Below are positions 48,876-58,601 of a stretch of 64,000 bases of DNA, piece after piece. The DNA lies in the NCBI RefSeq assembly GCF_002846365.1, contig NZ_PJMW01000001.1:248001-312000 (forward strand), written 5' to 3'. Both the position numbers and the translations under genes were made by a program. The notes beneath the pieces were generated by a model, which searched no databases, was not told the origin of the DNA, and saw only the letters and a program-made list of their open reading frames with translations. The stretch comes from Nocardia fluminea. Lineage in GTDB: Bacteria; Actinomycetota; Actinomycetes; Mycobacteriales; Mycobacteriaceae. Position 1 is the first letter of the stretch; each line of letters opens with the position of its first letter.

Positions 48876-49553
48876 TCAGTGTTCCGCGTCGCGGACCAAC
48901 AACGCGATCTGGACCCGGTTGGCGACGCCCAACTTGGTGAACAGATTGCCGGTGTGCGCCTTGACGGTGGCGACGGTGACCCGTAATCGCGCGGCGATCT
49001 CCGGGTTGCCCAGTCCGTCCGCGACGGCTCGCGCGGTGTCGAGTTCGCGTTCGGACAGCGCGGCCAGTCGTTTCCGCGCGGCGTCGCGGGAGGCGCTGCG
49101 GGCTTCGGCCGAACCCGGCCCGGTGGCCGCGGCGATCACCCGCGCCGTGACCGTGGGTGAGAGCACCGGGTTGCCGGCCGCGACGGCGCGCACCGCGTCG
49201 GCGATCCGGGCGGGCGGGGTGTCCTTGAGGACGAAGCCGAGGGCACCGGCGCGCAGGGCACCGAGTACCAGCTCGTCGGAGTCGAAGGTGGTCAGCACGA
49301 GTACCGCAGGCGCGGCCGGTTCGGCGCGCAGGTACCGGGTGGTGTCGACGCCGTCGCGGCCGGGCATCCGCACATCCATCAGGACGACGTCCGGTCGCTG
49401 TTCGTCCACCACCGTGATCGCGGTGTCCCCGTCGGCGGCCTCCCCGACGACGATCAGATCCGGCTCGCCGTCGATGACGAGTCGTAGCGCCATCCGCACC
49501 AGCTGGTCGTCGTCGACGATGACAACGCGCACCGTCTCCTGATCACTGTGCAC
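48876..49553 (-). CDS. NarL/LuxR-type response regulator
   Basis: 225 residues. Receiver domain with acidic pocket DDD (14-16) and phosphorylated D60 in VVLMDVRMPG; LuxR DNA-binding helix-turn-helix at about 165-225 (LSERELDTARAVADGLGNPE, VATVKAHTGNLFTKL). The GTG start directly follows the kinase stop (TGAGTG), so both are made together. Targets may include the divergent secreted hydrolase gene at 50966. Confidence 0.93.
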   Translation of the reverse strand: MHSDQETVRVVIVDDDQLVRMALRLVIDGEPDLIVVGEAADGDTAITVVDEQRPDVVLMDVRMPGRDGVDTTRYLRAEPAAPAVLVLTTFDSDELVLGALRAGALGFVLKDTPPARIADAVRAVAAGNPVLSPTVTARVIAAATGPGSAEARSASRDAARKRLAALSERELDTARAVADGLGNPEIAARLRVTVATVKAHTGNLFTKLGVANRVQIALLVRDAEH

Positions 49554-50738
49554 TCAAGCTCTTTTCTCGGGGTCGTGCTGCGGCCAGGGAAGCTGCGCGG
49601 TGAGAACGTACCCGTTGTCGGTCGTGCGATGGTGGTCGAGAGTTCCGCCGGCGAGGGAGATTCGTTCGGCGAGGCCGAGGAGACCGAAGCCCGAGGCCGG
49701 CGGCCGGGCGACGGCGAGGGCGGCCGCCGAATTGCGGACGCTGACGTGCAGTTCGCCGCCGGGCGTCCCGTCCACGGTGATGTGGACCTGCGCGGCCGGA
49801 GCGTGTTTCGCGGCATTGGTGAGCCCTTCCTGAATTACCCGATAGCCGGTCCGTCCTACGGTCTCGGGTGGCGTGGCGGTCACCGTGGTGGCGAGCGTGA
49901 CATCCAGGCCCGACGACCGGGCGTCGGCGACCAGCTCCGGGATCCGGTCCAGGGTGGGTTGCGGCGGCTCGGGCCGGTCCGGGTCGGCGCGCAGGACACC
50001 GAGGACGTCGCGGAGTTCTTCCAGCGCTCGGCGGGAACCGTCGGCGATCCCCTGGATCAGCGTGCGCTTCTCCTCGGCCGAGAGGTCGTCGCGGTGATCC
50101 AGGACGCCGGCTTGCATGGCCACCAGCGAGATCCGGTGCGCGAGTACATCGTGCATTTCTCGGGCGATCCGGTTGCGTTCGGTGGCCTGTGCCTGTGCCG
50201 CCCTGGCGGCCTGTTCGCGTTCGGCGCTGTCGGCGCGGTCCCGCAGCGATCGCACTTCGACGCGACGGGCGTCGATGGCCACGCCGGTTGCCACCGCGAT
50301 CCCGGCGCTCGACAGCGGCAGCGCCAGTTGCAGCCAGATCGGGGCGGGCAGCGTGGCGATCGGGTACAGGTCTTCGGTGAACTGCGCCGCGGTCACATAC
50401 GCCACGACGACAACTCCGATCTCGACCGGACGGCGGCGAGTGGACAGCGAACACAGTGCCAGCAGCGCGGCGCCGGTGGCGAGCGCCGATGCGGCCGAGG
50501 CGATCACGACCAGCAGGGCGACAGTGAACGGGAACCGCCGCCGCCACAGCAGCACTGTCAGGCAGCCGAGTGCGATCAGCGGATCACCGGTGACCAACCA
50601 GGAACACGTATCGGCCGCGCAGCCCGGCGGCAGCGTCGCGGCGACAGTGAGCCAGAATACTGCGCCGAGTCCCGCGGCCGCCGTCAGCCGCCAGGTCTGC
50701 TGCCATGCCCCGAGTCGTGCGGCGCCGTCGGTGTCCAC
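49554..50738 (-). CDS. Sensor histidine kinase, HisKA_3 (DesK/NarX-like)
   Basis: 394 residues: four to five N-terminal membrane helices (20-150), a short coiled coil, the HisKA_3 box with H196 in REMHDVLAHRIS, and a HATPase domain with TNAAKHAPA and GFGLLGLAERI. The sensing part has no large extracellular domain, so it may read the membrane itself or a small molecule within it. The GTG at 50738 was chosen by domain limits; 50777 is an alternative. Partner of the regulator encoded immediately downstream. Confidence 0.9.
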   Translation of the reverse strand: MDTDGAARLGAWQQTWRLTAAAGLGAVFWLTVAATLPPGCAADTCSWLVTGDPLIALGCLTVLLWRRRFPFTVALLVVIASAASALATGAALLALCSLSTRRRPVEIGVVVVAYVTAAQFTEDLYPIATLPAPIWLQLALPLSSAGIAVATGVAIDARRVEVRSLRDRADSAEREQAARAAQAQATERNRIAREMHDVLAHRISLVAMQAGVLDHRDDLSAEEKRTLIQGIADGSRRALEELRDVLGVLRADPDRPEPPQPTLDRIPELVADARSSGLDVTLATTVTATPPETVGRTGYRVIQEGLTNAAKHAPAAQVHITVDGTPGGELHVSVRNSAAALAVARPPASGFGLLGLAERISLAGGTLDHHRTTDNGYVLTAQLPWPQHDPEKRA

Positions 50739-50965
50739 CCGGCCATTATCGCGGCACCGATCGGCCTCGAGCAGCACCCCAGCGGCTGAGCTGCGCTCGA
50801 CCGAAGGCCAATCGCCGCCTCGACTTTCGTCGAACCCGATTGCCGCCGCCGGAGCGATGTGCCGGCCGGCCGGACTCGACAGACTCGTTCGTGTACCAGC
50901 CGGACACGAGCCCCAGCGGACGGTGTGCTCGTGGTCGGCGCCATTTCGTCGGGGAGTAGCAGCGT

Positions 50966-52465
50966 ATGAATCGACAACGGAACCTGAGCCTGCTGGCCGT
51001 GCTCGGTCTCACCGGAGCACTGGCCGGGGCGCCCATCGTGGGGGCGGAACCGGCCGAAGACCCTCCAGCGCAGGTGCGGTGGGGCGCATGTCCGGAGGGG
51101 GTCGAAGATCCTGCGACGGGGCCGGCCCAGTTGCAGTGCGCCACCGTGCCGGTGCCCTTGAACTACAGCGAGCCGGAGGGCTCGCAGATCGAGATCATGA
51201 TCTCGCGGCTCGCGAGTAAGAACCCGGACAAGCGTCGTGGAGTGTTGTTGCTCAACCCCGGCGGTCCGGGTGGTGCGGGGTTGGACCAGCCCGCGTTCCT
51301 GGCTGCTCAGGGGCTGCCCGCCGATGTGCTGGACAGCTATGACGTGATCGGGATGGATACGCGCGGAGTAGGGCATTCGGCACCGGTGAGCTGCGGGTTC
51401 ACCGATGATCAAGCGTACTTCGGCAATATCCCGCCCTATGCGGTGAACGATGCGGCGGTCACCGAGCGAGCCGCGGTCGCCCAGGGGGTCGCCGAGCAGT
51501 GCGCGGCCAACGACCACGAGGGCCGGTTGCGCTTCGTGTCGACGGCGAACATGGCCCGTGACCTGGACCGGATCCGGGCGGCGCTGGGTGAGGACAAGGC
51601 CAGTTTCCTCGGTTACTCCTACGGCACCGCGCTGGGCGCCGCCTACGCCTCGATGTTCCCGCGGCAGGCCGACCGCATCGTGCTCGACAGCAATATCGGC
51701 GACACCTACCTCGACCACGAGGGGATGCGCCTGTACGGCCTCGGCATGGAGGAGACGTTTCCCGATTTCGCGAAGTGGGCTGCCGACCGCCACGACACCT
51801 ACGGGCTCGGCCGCACACCGGAACAGGTGCGGCGGACGTACCTCACCCTCGCCGAGCGCCTCGACGCGAACCCCGTGGACGGGATGGACGGCAACCTCTT
51901 CCGGTTCGGCACCTTCTTCACGCTCTACCGCCCGGCGTTGTACGCGCCCGCGGCCGAAAGCTGGAGATCGCTGCTCGAAACCGGTCATCCCGGGCCCGCG
52001 GGCGGCCGTCCGCCGGGCACCGGCGCGGCTTCGCCGAACGATAACGCCTGGTCGGTCTTTTTGGCGGTGACCTGCAACGACGCCGAGTGGCCGGAGGACA
52101 TCGGGACCTACCAGCGTGCCGTCGCCGAGGACCGGGAACGGCACCCGCTCTACGGCGCGGCCGCCGCGAACGTCATGCCCTGTGCCTACTGGAAGCTCGG
52201 GCCGTCCGAGCCGCCGGTGCGCATCGACGACACCGGCCCGGCCGATGTGCTGATCGTGCAGAACCAGCGCGACCCGGTCACCCCGCTACGCGGCGGCGAA
52301 CTGCTCGACGAGAAGTTCGGTCAGCGGTCCCGGCTGGTCTCTGTCGACGGCAGCGGGCACGGGGTCTATGTTCTCGGCGCCAACTCCTGCGTGTCCGACG
52401 TCGTCACCGGCTACCTGGTGGACGGCACCATGCTTGAGAACGACATGACCTGTCGCGCGAACTAG
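50966..52465 (+). CDS. Secreted alpha/beta hydrolase, tripeptidyl aminopeptidase-like
   Basis: 499-residue exported enzyme with a signal peptide (cut near GAPIVGAEP, about residue 27). The oxyanion element NPGGPGGAG is at 97-105, nucleophile S218 in GYSYGT, acid in NQRDPVTPL and H in GSGHGVY. A TAP-like C-terminal domain is present. Relatives are the Streptomyces tripeptidyl aminopeptidases and the mycobacterial hydrolases Rv2223c/Rv2224c (CaeA/Hip1). It probably cuts peptides or esters outside the membrane. The 3' end overlaps the convergent IclR gene by 4 bases. Confidence 0.9.
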   Translation: MNRQRNLSLLAVLGLTGALAGAPIVGAEPAEDPPAQVRWGACPEGVEDPATGPAQLQCATVPVPLNYSEPEGSQIEIMISRLASKNPDKRRGVLLLNPGGPGGAGLDQPAFLAAQGLPADVLDSYDVIGMDTRGVGHSAPVSCGFTDDQAYFGNIPPYAVNDAAVTERAAVAQGVAEQCAANDHEGRLRFVSTANMARDLDRIRAALGEDKASFLGYSYGTALGAAYASMFPRQADRIVLDSNIGDTYLDHEGMRLYGLGMEETFPDFAKWAADRHDTYGLGRTPEQVRRTYLTLAERLDANPVDGMDGNLFRFGTFFTLYRPALYAPAAESWRSLLETGHPGPAGGRPPGTGAASPNDNAWSVFLAVTCNDAEWPEDIGTYQRAVAEDRERHPLYGAAAANVMPCAYWKLGPSEPPVRIDDTGPADVLIVQNQRDPVTPLRGGELLDEKFGQRSRLVSVDGSGHGVYVLGANSCVSDVVTGYLVDGTMLENDMTCRAN

Positions 52466-53289
52466 TGCGGGTGCCGGGGGGCCAGCGTGCGCGACGCTTC
52501 CTTGGCCACCTCGGCCAGCGCCCGGGCCAGCCGTGCGGTGTCGAGCGCGGTGCGCTCACCGTTGACCGTGCCCGACAACGAGATCGCCGCCACCGCGACA
52601 CCGCGCCCCCGGATCGGCACTGCCACGCAACCCACGCCGGGCAGTGACTCCTCGGTGTCCACAGCCACGCCCTGACGATTGCGGATGCGGGCGAGTTCGC
52701 GATGCAGCTCGGCACGGTCGACGATCGTGCGCGCGGTCCGTGCCACGGCATTGCCACGGAGCGCGGCCTCGGCGATGCCGGGCTCCAGCGTGGCCAGCAG
52801 CGCCTTGCCCACCGCCGTGGAATGCGCGGGCAACCTGCCGCCGACACGGGTCGGAATGAGCACCCGGCTGCGGCCGCCCGACCGATCCAGGAACAGAACC
52901 TCACGCCCGTCCAGCACCGCGAGATGTCCCACCAGCCCGGTGCGCTGACTGAGTTCGTAGAGCAGCGGGCCCACCACTTCGCGCAGTTCGTTCTGCTCGG
53001 CCGCGAGCCCGCCGAGTTCGAGCACCCGCAGCCCGAGCCGATAGCCGCCGGGAGTGTGCGCGAGCCAGCGCAGCCGGATCATCTGATCGAGGATGCGATG
53101 CACGGTCGAGCGCGGCAGCCCGGTGCGCTCGGCGAGCCCGAGCAGCGTCAGCGTGGGTGTGGCGGCGTCGAACGCGTCCAGGATGAGCGTCATCCGCTCG
53201 ATCATCGACGTCGGCGGTGCCCCGGTCGCCCGGCCCGATCCGGTCCACAGGTTCTCGGGCGCCGGCTCGGTCACGATCTCGACCGTCAT
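52462..53289 (-). CDS. IclR-family transcriptional regulator
   Basis: 275 residues: winged helix-turn-helix at about 30-85 (GLAERTGLPRSTVHRILDQM) and the C-terminal effector domain (AHSTAVGKALLATL, GVGCVAVPIRGRG). The ATG at 53289 has GGAGG 9 bases upstream. No metabolic gene is adjacent in a divergent position, so its target is unclear. The 206 bases upstream of it (53290-53495) contain no gene. Confidence 0.92.
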   Translation of the reverse strand: MTVEIVTEPAPENLWTGSGRATGAPPTSMIERMTLILDAFDAATPTLTLLGLAERTGLPRSTVHRILDQMIRLRWLAHTPGGYRLGLRVLELGGLAAEQNELREVVGPLLYELSQRTGLVGHLAVLDGREVLFLDRSGGRSRVLIPTRVGGRLPAHSTAVGKALLATLEPGIAEAALRGNAVARTARTIVDRAELHRELARIRNRQGVAVDTEESLPGVGCVAVPIRGRGVAVAAISLSGTVNGERTALDTARLARALAEVAKEASRTLAPRHPH

Positions 53290-53495
53290 GTGATCCAACC
53301 TCCACAGTACGTAGCGCTAACAGACTAGAGCCGTCAGCTCCGCTTACGCACTATTTCGCCTCGATCGCAGGCCGTCACCGAGCTGATCGGCGTCACAGAC
53401 GGTTCGGCGGCGCGCAGGCCGTCGGATCGACGAAATGCCGCCGATGACCGGGCAACAAGTCGCGAACAGGACGAACGTTACGGCAGTTGCCGCTT

Positions 53496-54470
53496 TTATC
53501 GGGCGCCCTCGACCGGTGACGGGGCGGTCTCCGTGGTGAGTTCCACCACCGCGCCACGGGCGATTTCCAAGCGCGCGGCTCGGTCCACGAGCAGTTCACC
53601 GGGCCCGGACGGTGGGGTGTTGCGGCGCCAGATCGCGCGAAATTTGCGGGTCAGGCGGACGGCGTCGGCAGAGGGGACCTCCACCAGGGTGCCGGTGACG
53701 AGGTCCGGTGCGGCGATCAAGCGGCTCAGGACCGCGGGTGCCATGCCGGTGCGGGCAGCGGCCACGATCGCGCCGGTCGACCCGAGTTCCGCGGCCGGGC
53801 TCGCGGGTGGGGCCGCGGTGGCCAGCAGATCCCACACGGTCTCGCGAGTGCCCGAGCCGGGTTCGCGCCACAGCAAGGCGGTGCGTGCCAGTTCGGTGAG
53901 CGTGACCGGGGACTTGCGGTTCGCCCACGGATGTTCGGGTGCCACGACGACGACGAGGTCGTCGGCGCCGAGCACGCGGCTGCCGAGGCCCGCCGGCGGG
54001 TGCGGGCCTTCGACGAAGCCGAGATCCGCGGTGCCGTCCCGCACGAGGTCGGCGACCTGGGTGGAGTTCTCCACTTCGAGGGAGATCACGACTTCGGGGT
54101 GATCGGTGCGCAGGGCGGCGAGCCAATGGGGAATGCGGTGGTCGGCAATGGTTTTGGAGGCGGCGATGCGCAGGCGCGGGGCTTGCGCGGCACGCAGCCG
54201 GTCGACGTCGTTCACGAGGTCGGTGACGGCGGCCAGGACGGTGCGCGCATGGGCGACGACGGCGCGACCGGCGTCGGTGAGTTGGGAACCGGTCGGCGCG
54301 CGGTCGAGCAGTTTCACCTGCAGGCGGCGTTCCAGCGCGCTGATCCGCATGCTCGCGGCCGGCTGGCTGACCCCGTGTCTGCGGGCGGCGGCGCCCAGAC
54401 TGCCCAGCTCGGCCACCGACACGAGCAGATCGAGGACCTCCAGGTCGGGGGTTCCGGGCGGCAGGGTCAT
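53496..54470 (-). CDS. LysR-family transcriptional regulator
   Basis: 324 residues: N-terminal helix-turn-helix (LGAAARRHGVSQPAASMRIS) and a substrate-binding-type C-terminal domain (LRIAASKTIADHRIPHWLAA). It resembles CysB/CbbR-group regulators that accompany YeiH-type exporters, and a yeiH gene lies 0.7 kb upstream on the other strand. YdcF is inserted between them, only 36 bases before this start, so LysR may be co-transcribed with ydcF. Confidence 0.92.
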   Translation of the reverse strand: MTLPPGTPDLEVLDLLVSVAELGSLGAAARRHGVSQPAASMRISALERRLQVKLLDRAPTGSQLTDAGRAVVAHARTVLAAVTDLVNDVDRLRAAQAPRLRIAASKTIADHRIPHWLAALRTDHPEVVISLEVENSTQVADLVRDGTADLGFVEGPHPPAGLGSRVLGADDLVVVVAPEHPWANRKSPVTLTELARTALLWREPGSGTRETVWDLLATAAPPASPAAELGSTGAIVAAARTGMAPAVLSRLIAAPDLVTGTLVEVPSADAVRLTRKFRAIWRRNTPPSGPGELLVDRAARLEIARGAVVELTTETAPSPVEGAR

Positions 54471-54506
54471 GGCCCGATTATGGGCGACAGGCGACGCGAC
54501 GCCACG

Positions 54507-55136
54507 TCAGGCACCGCGATCGGGACCGAAGCGGGCGCGCAGTTTCTTCGCCACGCCGTAGAGGGCGAACACCGGTTTCAGGGGCATCCATTCGCCGAAG
54601 CGGTACTCGCGGCCAGGGACCAGACGGGCGGCCAGTTCCGGGCTCTGTTCGGCGAGGTAGGCGCGTGCGGTCTCGGCGTGGGTCGGCAACGAGATGATCT
54701 TGATCCGGTCGACGTCCTTCAGGTACGGGATCGCGAAGGCGATGTTCTCCCAGGTGGATCGGCTCGACTCCTCCAACACGAGTTCGCCCTCGTACCCGCG
54801 GGTTTCCACGGCGTAGCGGCCCATCAGCGCGGCTTCGGTCTCCGGGCCCGCGCACGCGCCCCCGCACAGGACCAGGCGCGTCTCGGCGCGCGGATCGATG
54901 GAACGGAGACCGGCACGCACACGCCACCGGTTCATGCCGTTGGCACGCGCACCGGTGTTGCGGTACCCGAGGACCACCACGGCCTCCTGCCCTGAGCGCG
55001 GGGGGCCGACGCCCCGACGGGAGGCGCGCCAGTTCGCCCATTCGCCCCACAGCATCAGTCCGACACCGGTGGCGAGAGTCAGCCGGGTTCGTTTCCGCAC
55101 GTCTCCAGCAAACCACACACCCAGCGTCACGGCCAT
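54507..55136 (-). CDS. YdcF-family protein (DUF218/ElyC-like)
   Basis: 209 residues with an N-terminal hydrophobic segment and the DUF218 core: AVVVLGYRN, LVLCGGACAGPETEAALM and EESSRSTWENIAFAI. ElyC and SanA relatives affect envelope and lipid-carrier metabolism in other bacteria, but the biochemical activity is unsettled. It lies between the lysR and yeiH genes, which is unusual for that pair. Confidence 0.85.
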   Translation of the reverse strand: MAVTLGVWFAGDVRKRTRLTLATGVGLMLWGEWANWRASRRGVGPPRSGQEAVVVLGYRNTGARANGMNRWRVRAGLRSIDPRAETRLVLCGGACAGPETEAALMGRYAVETRGYEGELVLEESSRSTWENIAFAIPYLKDVDRIKIISLPTHAETARAYLAEQSPELAARLVPGREYRFGEWMPLKPVFALYGVAKKLRARFGPDRGA

Positions 55137-55206
55137 AAGCCGCGATTATGAGCACCTCCGAATTCGGTCTCTACCCCGCGATCCCGCCGACCGCGAAAGT
55201 GAAGGA

Positions 55207-56214
55207 GTGAACCGCGCACCCGCTCTGGCTCCCGGCCTGATCCTCGCCGCGCTCCTGGCTACCCTGGCCACTCCGTTCGGCAAGGCGCTGCCGATGATCG
55301 GTGCCCCGGTGCTCGCGCTCGGTGCGGGTGCCGTGGCCGGGACGGTGCTGCGACGCAAGGACGCGACGGGCGCGACGTTCGGCCCCGGGCTCGAGGTCGC
55401 CCGGCAGCGTCTACTCGGACTGGCGATCGTGCTGCTGGGACTCGGACTGCCGCTCGGGTCGGTGATGAGTGTGGGGCGCGAGACGGCGGCAGTGCTGATC
55501 GGGACGCTGATCGTGGGCGGTGTGGCGGCGTTCTTCGTCGGGCGGATGCTCGCGGTCGACAAAGAGTCGGCGACTCTCATCGCCGTGGGCACGACGATCT
55601 GCGGGGCGTCCGCGATCGCCGCCGCCACCGCGGTCCTGCGCCCCGACAAGCAACGGGTCGCGTACGCGCTGTGCACCATCTTCGTCTTCAATGTCACCGC
55701 TGTGCTGGTGTATCCGCCGCTGGGCCACGCTCTCGGGCTGTCGCAGGAGGCGTTCGGGCTCTGGGCGGGTACCGCGATCAACGACACCTCGTCGGTGCTG
55801 GCCGCAGGCGTCATCTTCGGCGCGGGCGCGGCACAGTTCGCGGTGATCGTGAAAATGGTTCGCAGCCTGGCCATCATCCCGCTCTGTGTCGGCCTGCACG
55901 TCGGCCGCCGTCAGATCGCCGAGGAGACCGAGCTTGCCCCGACTTCCCTGCGCCAGGCAGTACCCCTGTTCGTGATCCTGTTCCTGGCCGCCTCCGTCAT
56001 CGCGGGCCTCGGCATCGTCCCGGCCGAACTGACCGCCCCGCTCGCCACCCTCAGCGGCTGGCTCATCGCCGCCGTGCTCGCCGCCATCGGCACCTCACTG
56101 AGCATCGCCCGCCTGCGCACCGCCGGCCTCCGGCCTTTGATCCTCGGTGGCACCCTCGGCCTGATCCTCGGCACCACCAGCCTCGGCCTCATGTACCTGA
56201 CCGGTTGGTGCTGA
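55207..56214 (+). CDS. YeiH-type putative sulfate exporter family membrane protein
   Basis: 335 residues with about ten membrane helices and the family signature GTTICGASAIAAATAVL and GTAINDTSSVLAAG. Members are linked to sulfite, taurine or cysteate metabolism, but transport has rarely been tested. The GTG at 55207 is the only suitable in-frame start; GAAGGA touches it, so initiation may be weak or leaderless. Divergent from ydcF-lysR, which probably controls it. Confidence 0.85.
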   Translation: MNRAPALAPGLILAALLATLATPFGKALPMIGAPVLALGAGAVAGTVLRRKDATGATFGPGLEVARQRLLGLAIVLLGLGLPLGSVMSVGRETAAVLIGTLIVGGVAAFFVGRMLAVDKESATLIAVGTTICGASAIAAATAVLRPDKQRVAYALCTIFVFNVTAVLVYPPLGHALGLSQEAFGLWAGTAINDTSSVLAAGVIFGAGAAQFAVIVKMVRSLAIIPLCVGLHVGRRQIAEETELAPTSLRQAVPLFVILFLAASVIAGLGIVPAELTAPLATLSGWLIAAVLAAIGTSLSIARLRTAGLRPLILGGTLGLILGTTSLGLMYLTGWC

Positions 56215-56364
56215 CGGCGGTGATATCGGCTCAGCGGGGTATAGCCTTCGCGACGAACCCGATCAGCCGACAGTCACTGCCGCGGCCCTACGGCTGCCCC
56301 GCCACGCGATCGCGCGGAGCTGGGATTGCTGCTCATCACATGTCGGCGCGGACAGGAGGATGTT

Positions 56365-56625
56365 ATGAACAGCGTTTGCCGGATCATCGCCACCGCGGGT
56401 GCCGCGACGGCATTGTCCCTGGCCACCGCGGGTATCGCGGGGGCCGAGGAAGCCGAGCCGCCGTCGTCGCCGTTGGTCGAGTACATCGAGTCGTGGCCAC
56501 CGGCCCCCGAGTGGTGCAACGCGAGGTGGGAGCCGATCGAGGACGCCATCGAGGACTCGATCCCACCCCAGTACGAGCCGGAGTTCGACGCGTTCGACGA
56601 CTGGTGCGAGGGCGACGCGGACTGA
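56365..56625 (+). CDS. Small acidic secreted protein
   Basis: 86-residue precursor: signal peptide cut after ATAGIAGAEE (about residue 27), then a mature part of about 59 residues that is very acidic, proline- and tryptophan-rich, with two cysteines (WCNARW and WCEGD) that may form one disulfide. GGAGGATGTT precedes the ATG at 56365. No family recognised. Confidence 0.7.
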   Translation: MNSVCRIIATAGAATALSLATAGIAGAEEAEPPSSPLVEYIESWPPAPEWCNARWEPIEDAIEDSIPPQYEPEFDAFDDWCEGDAD

Positions 56626-56635
56626 CTCGCCCAGC

Positions 56636-56671
56636 GATGCGGGACGGTCGACAGCACGACCGCCCCGCATC
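56636..56671. terminator. Bidirectional terminator
   Basis: A stem of 8 bp (GATGCGGG with CCCGCATC), one mismatch, then 6 more bp and a 6-base loop, placed between the convergent small secreted protein and leuA, 3 bases from the leuA stop codon. Confidence 0.7.
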
Positions 56672-56674
56672 GAT

Positions 56675-58420
56675 TCATTCCGGCGCGTTGGCGGCGTTCA
56701 TCACCGCTGCCAGCGACGCCGCGACGATTGATGTGTCGCGCCCGAATGCCCAGCCGGTGCGCTCCGCCGCCCGGTATTCGACGTAGCTCGCGGCAGTGCT
56801 GCCCGCACCCTGGTCCACCGAGTGCTGGGTCAGGCCGAGGATCTCGATGGGATGACCGGCCTCGGCGAGTGCGGCGACCACGGCCTCGACCGGGCCCACC
56901 TCGCGGTGCTCCGAATGCCGTCGGCTGCCGTGCGCGTCGAGGACGATCTCGGTGGCGCCGCCGGCGATCTGCCACCGCACCAGCGTGATCCGCTGATCGG
57001 GGGCGGTGTAGGACTGCTCGAACAGCGTGAACAGTTCCTTGGCGGTGATCTCCGCGCCGGTGTCGTCGGTGTGTCGCTGCACCCGCTTCGCGAGGTCGAT
57101 CTGCAGGCGGCGGGGCAGGTCCAGACCGTATTCGGTGCGCAGCAGGTAGGCGATACCGCCCTTGCCGGACTGTGAGTTGACCCGGATCACCGCGTCGTAG
57201 GAGCGGCCGAGGTCGGCGGGGTCGATGGGCAGATAGGGCACCCGCCACTGTGATGCACGCTCGGCGATGCCCTGGGCGGCTGCCCGCTCGCGATGTTCGG
57301 CCATGCCCTTGCCGATCGCGTCCTGATGCGTACCGGAGAACGCGGTATGGACGAGATCGCCCACATAGGGATGCCTGTCGTGCACGGGCAGCCGGGTGCA
57401 GTGCTCGACGGTGCGGCGGATCTCGTCGATGTCGGAGAAGTCGATCATCGGGTCCACGCCTTGGGCGTGCAGATTCAGGGCCAGTGTGGCGATGTCGACG
57501 TTGCCGGTGCGTTCGCCGTTGCCGAAGACGCAGCCTTCCACGCGTTGGGCGCCCGCCAGCACGGCCAGCTCGGCGCACGCGATTCCGGTCCCCCGGTCGT
57601 TGTGTGGGTGCACCGACAGGATCACCCCGTCGCGGCGAGCCAGGTTGCGGTGCATGTATTCGATCTGGTCGGCGTAGACGTTCGGGGTCGCGACCTCCAC
57701 TGTCGCAGGCAGATTCAGCGTCACCGGGCGCTGCGCGCTCGCCTGCCACAGCTCGGTGACCGCGTCGCAGATCTCGAGGGCGAAATCCGGTTCGGTCAGG
57801 TTGAACACCTCCGGCGAGAACTGGAAGCGCACGTGGGGCAGATCGCCCGCCAGTTCCAGGACATCGCGGGCACCGGCGACGATCAACTCGCGCAGTTGCG
57901 CACGATCCTTGCCGAGGACTACCTCGCGCCAGACCGGCGCGGTGGCGGTGTACAGGTGGATCACCACCTCGTTGGTGATGCCGCGCACCGACTCGACGGT
58001 CCGTTCGATCAGGTCGCGCCGCGCCGGCGTGAACACCACGACGGTGACGTCCGGCGCGGCGATCGCGGTTCCGGCCAGCAGACGCACGAAATCGAAATCG
58101 GTCTGTGAGGCGGACGGATAGCCGACCTCGATCTCCTTGTAGCCCATGGCGATCAGCAGTTCGAAGAACCGGCGTTTGCGCGCCGGGTCCATCGGCTCGG
58201 CCAGTGCCTGATTGCCGTCACGCAGGTCGACGGGGACCCACAGGGGCGCGGTGGTCATCCGCGCGTTCGGCCAGTCACGATGTCCGACAGGGACATCGAC
58301 GCGCTGATGGACATCGCGGTATCGATACGACGGCATTGCCGAGTGGCGCTGCCGATTCCATCCGGGCGCGCCGTCGGCGACAGCGCCCGAGGGGGTGGTC
58401 AAAGTGGGGAATTCGGTCAT
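56675..58420 (-). CDS. leuA: 2-isopropylmalate synthase
   Basis: 581 residues, first committed step of leucine synthesis (2-ketoisovalerate plus acetyl-CoA). The TIM-barrel domain has RDGNQAL (67-73), SVHPHNDRG with the metal-binding HxH, and NGERTGNVD. The C-terminal LeuA dimer/regulatory domain (about 440-581, ending in [20 protein letters not shown]) is complete, so leucine feedback is likely. The chain is somewhat shorter than mycobacterial LeuA because the usual insert before the regulatory domain is small. ATG at 58420. The leader carries a Leu peptide and a pseudoknot. Confidence 0.96.
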   Translation of the reverse strand: MTEFPTLTTPSGAVADGAPGWNRQRHSAMPSYRYRDVHQRVDVPVGHRDWPNARMTTAPLWVPVDLRDGNQALAEPMDPARKRRFFELLIAMGYKEIEVGYPSASQTDFDFVRLLAGTAIAAPDVTVVVFTPARRDLIERTVESVRGITNEVVIHLYTATAPVWREVVLGKDRAQLRELIVAGARDVLELAGDLPHVRFQFSPEVFNLTEPDFALEICDAVTELWQASAQRPVTLNLPATVEVATPNVYADQIEYMHRNLARRDGVILSVHPHNDRGTGIACAELAVLAGAQRVEGCVFGNGERTGNVDIATLALNLHAQGVDPMIDFSDIDEIRRTVEHCTRLPVHDRHPYVGDLVHTAFSGTHQDAIGKGMAEHRERAAAQGIAERASQWRVPYLPIDPADLGRSYDAVIRVNSQSGKGGIAYLLRTEYGLDLPRRLQIDLAKRVQRHTDDTGAEITAKELFTLFEQSYTAPDQRITLVRWQIAGGATEIVLDAHGSRRHSEHREVGPVEAVVAALAEAGHPIEILGLTQHSVDQGAGSTAASYVEYRAAERTGWAFGRDTSIVAASLAAVMNAANAPE

Positions 58421-58464
58421 GACCTGCTCTGCTTCCCGGCCCATCGCGGGCCACGAGACGACGG

Positions 58465-58522
58465 CGACCGGCCATGACGGAGCCCCACGGCGGGGCGGCC
58501 GGTCGGTCAGGCCCCGCCGTGG
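58465..58522 (-). promoter_or_regulatory. Pseudoknot in the leuA leader (LEU element)
   Basis: On the leuA transcript a perfect 12-bp hairpin forms between 58522-58511 and 58496-58485. Nine bases of its 14-base loop (58505-58497, CGACCGGCC) are exactly complementary to 58473-58465, giving an H-type pseudoknot. The 5' arm overlaps the last codons of a leader peptide. This matches the conserved LEU pseudoknot described upstream of actinobacterial leuA. It ends 44 bases before the leuA ATG. Whether it acts on transcription or on translation is not clear from the sequence. Confidence 0.8.
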
Positions 58523-58551
58523 CGGCCGAGAAGAAGCGCGGTGTAGGTCAT
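58507..58551 (-). CDS. leuA leader peptide
   Basis: A 14-codon frame reads [14 protein letters not shown] and stops inside the loop of the pseudoknot hairpin. Three consecutive leucine codons (58536-58528, CTT CTT CTC) lie just before the hairpin's 5' arm. A ribosome waiting for leucyl-tRNA there would cover part of that arm and change the fold, so leuA output would follow leucine supply. The ribosome-binding site is weak (GAAGTG). Confidence 0.78.
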   Translation of the reverse strand: MTYTALLLGRHGGA

Positions 58552-58601
58552 GATGGGTACACTTCTACCACAACTCCTCAGACAAGTAGAGAGGTTTGCC
58601 A

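Noticed and set aside
58275..58475. Short open frames over the leuA 5' end on both strands
   Set aside because: They overlap the leuA coding start and leader; only the 14-codon leader peptide has structural support.
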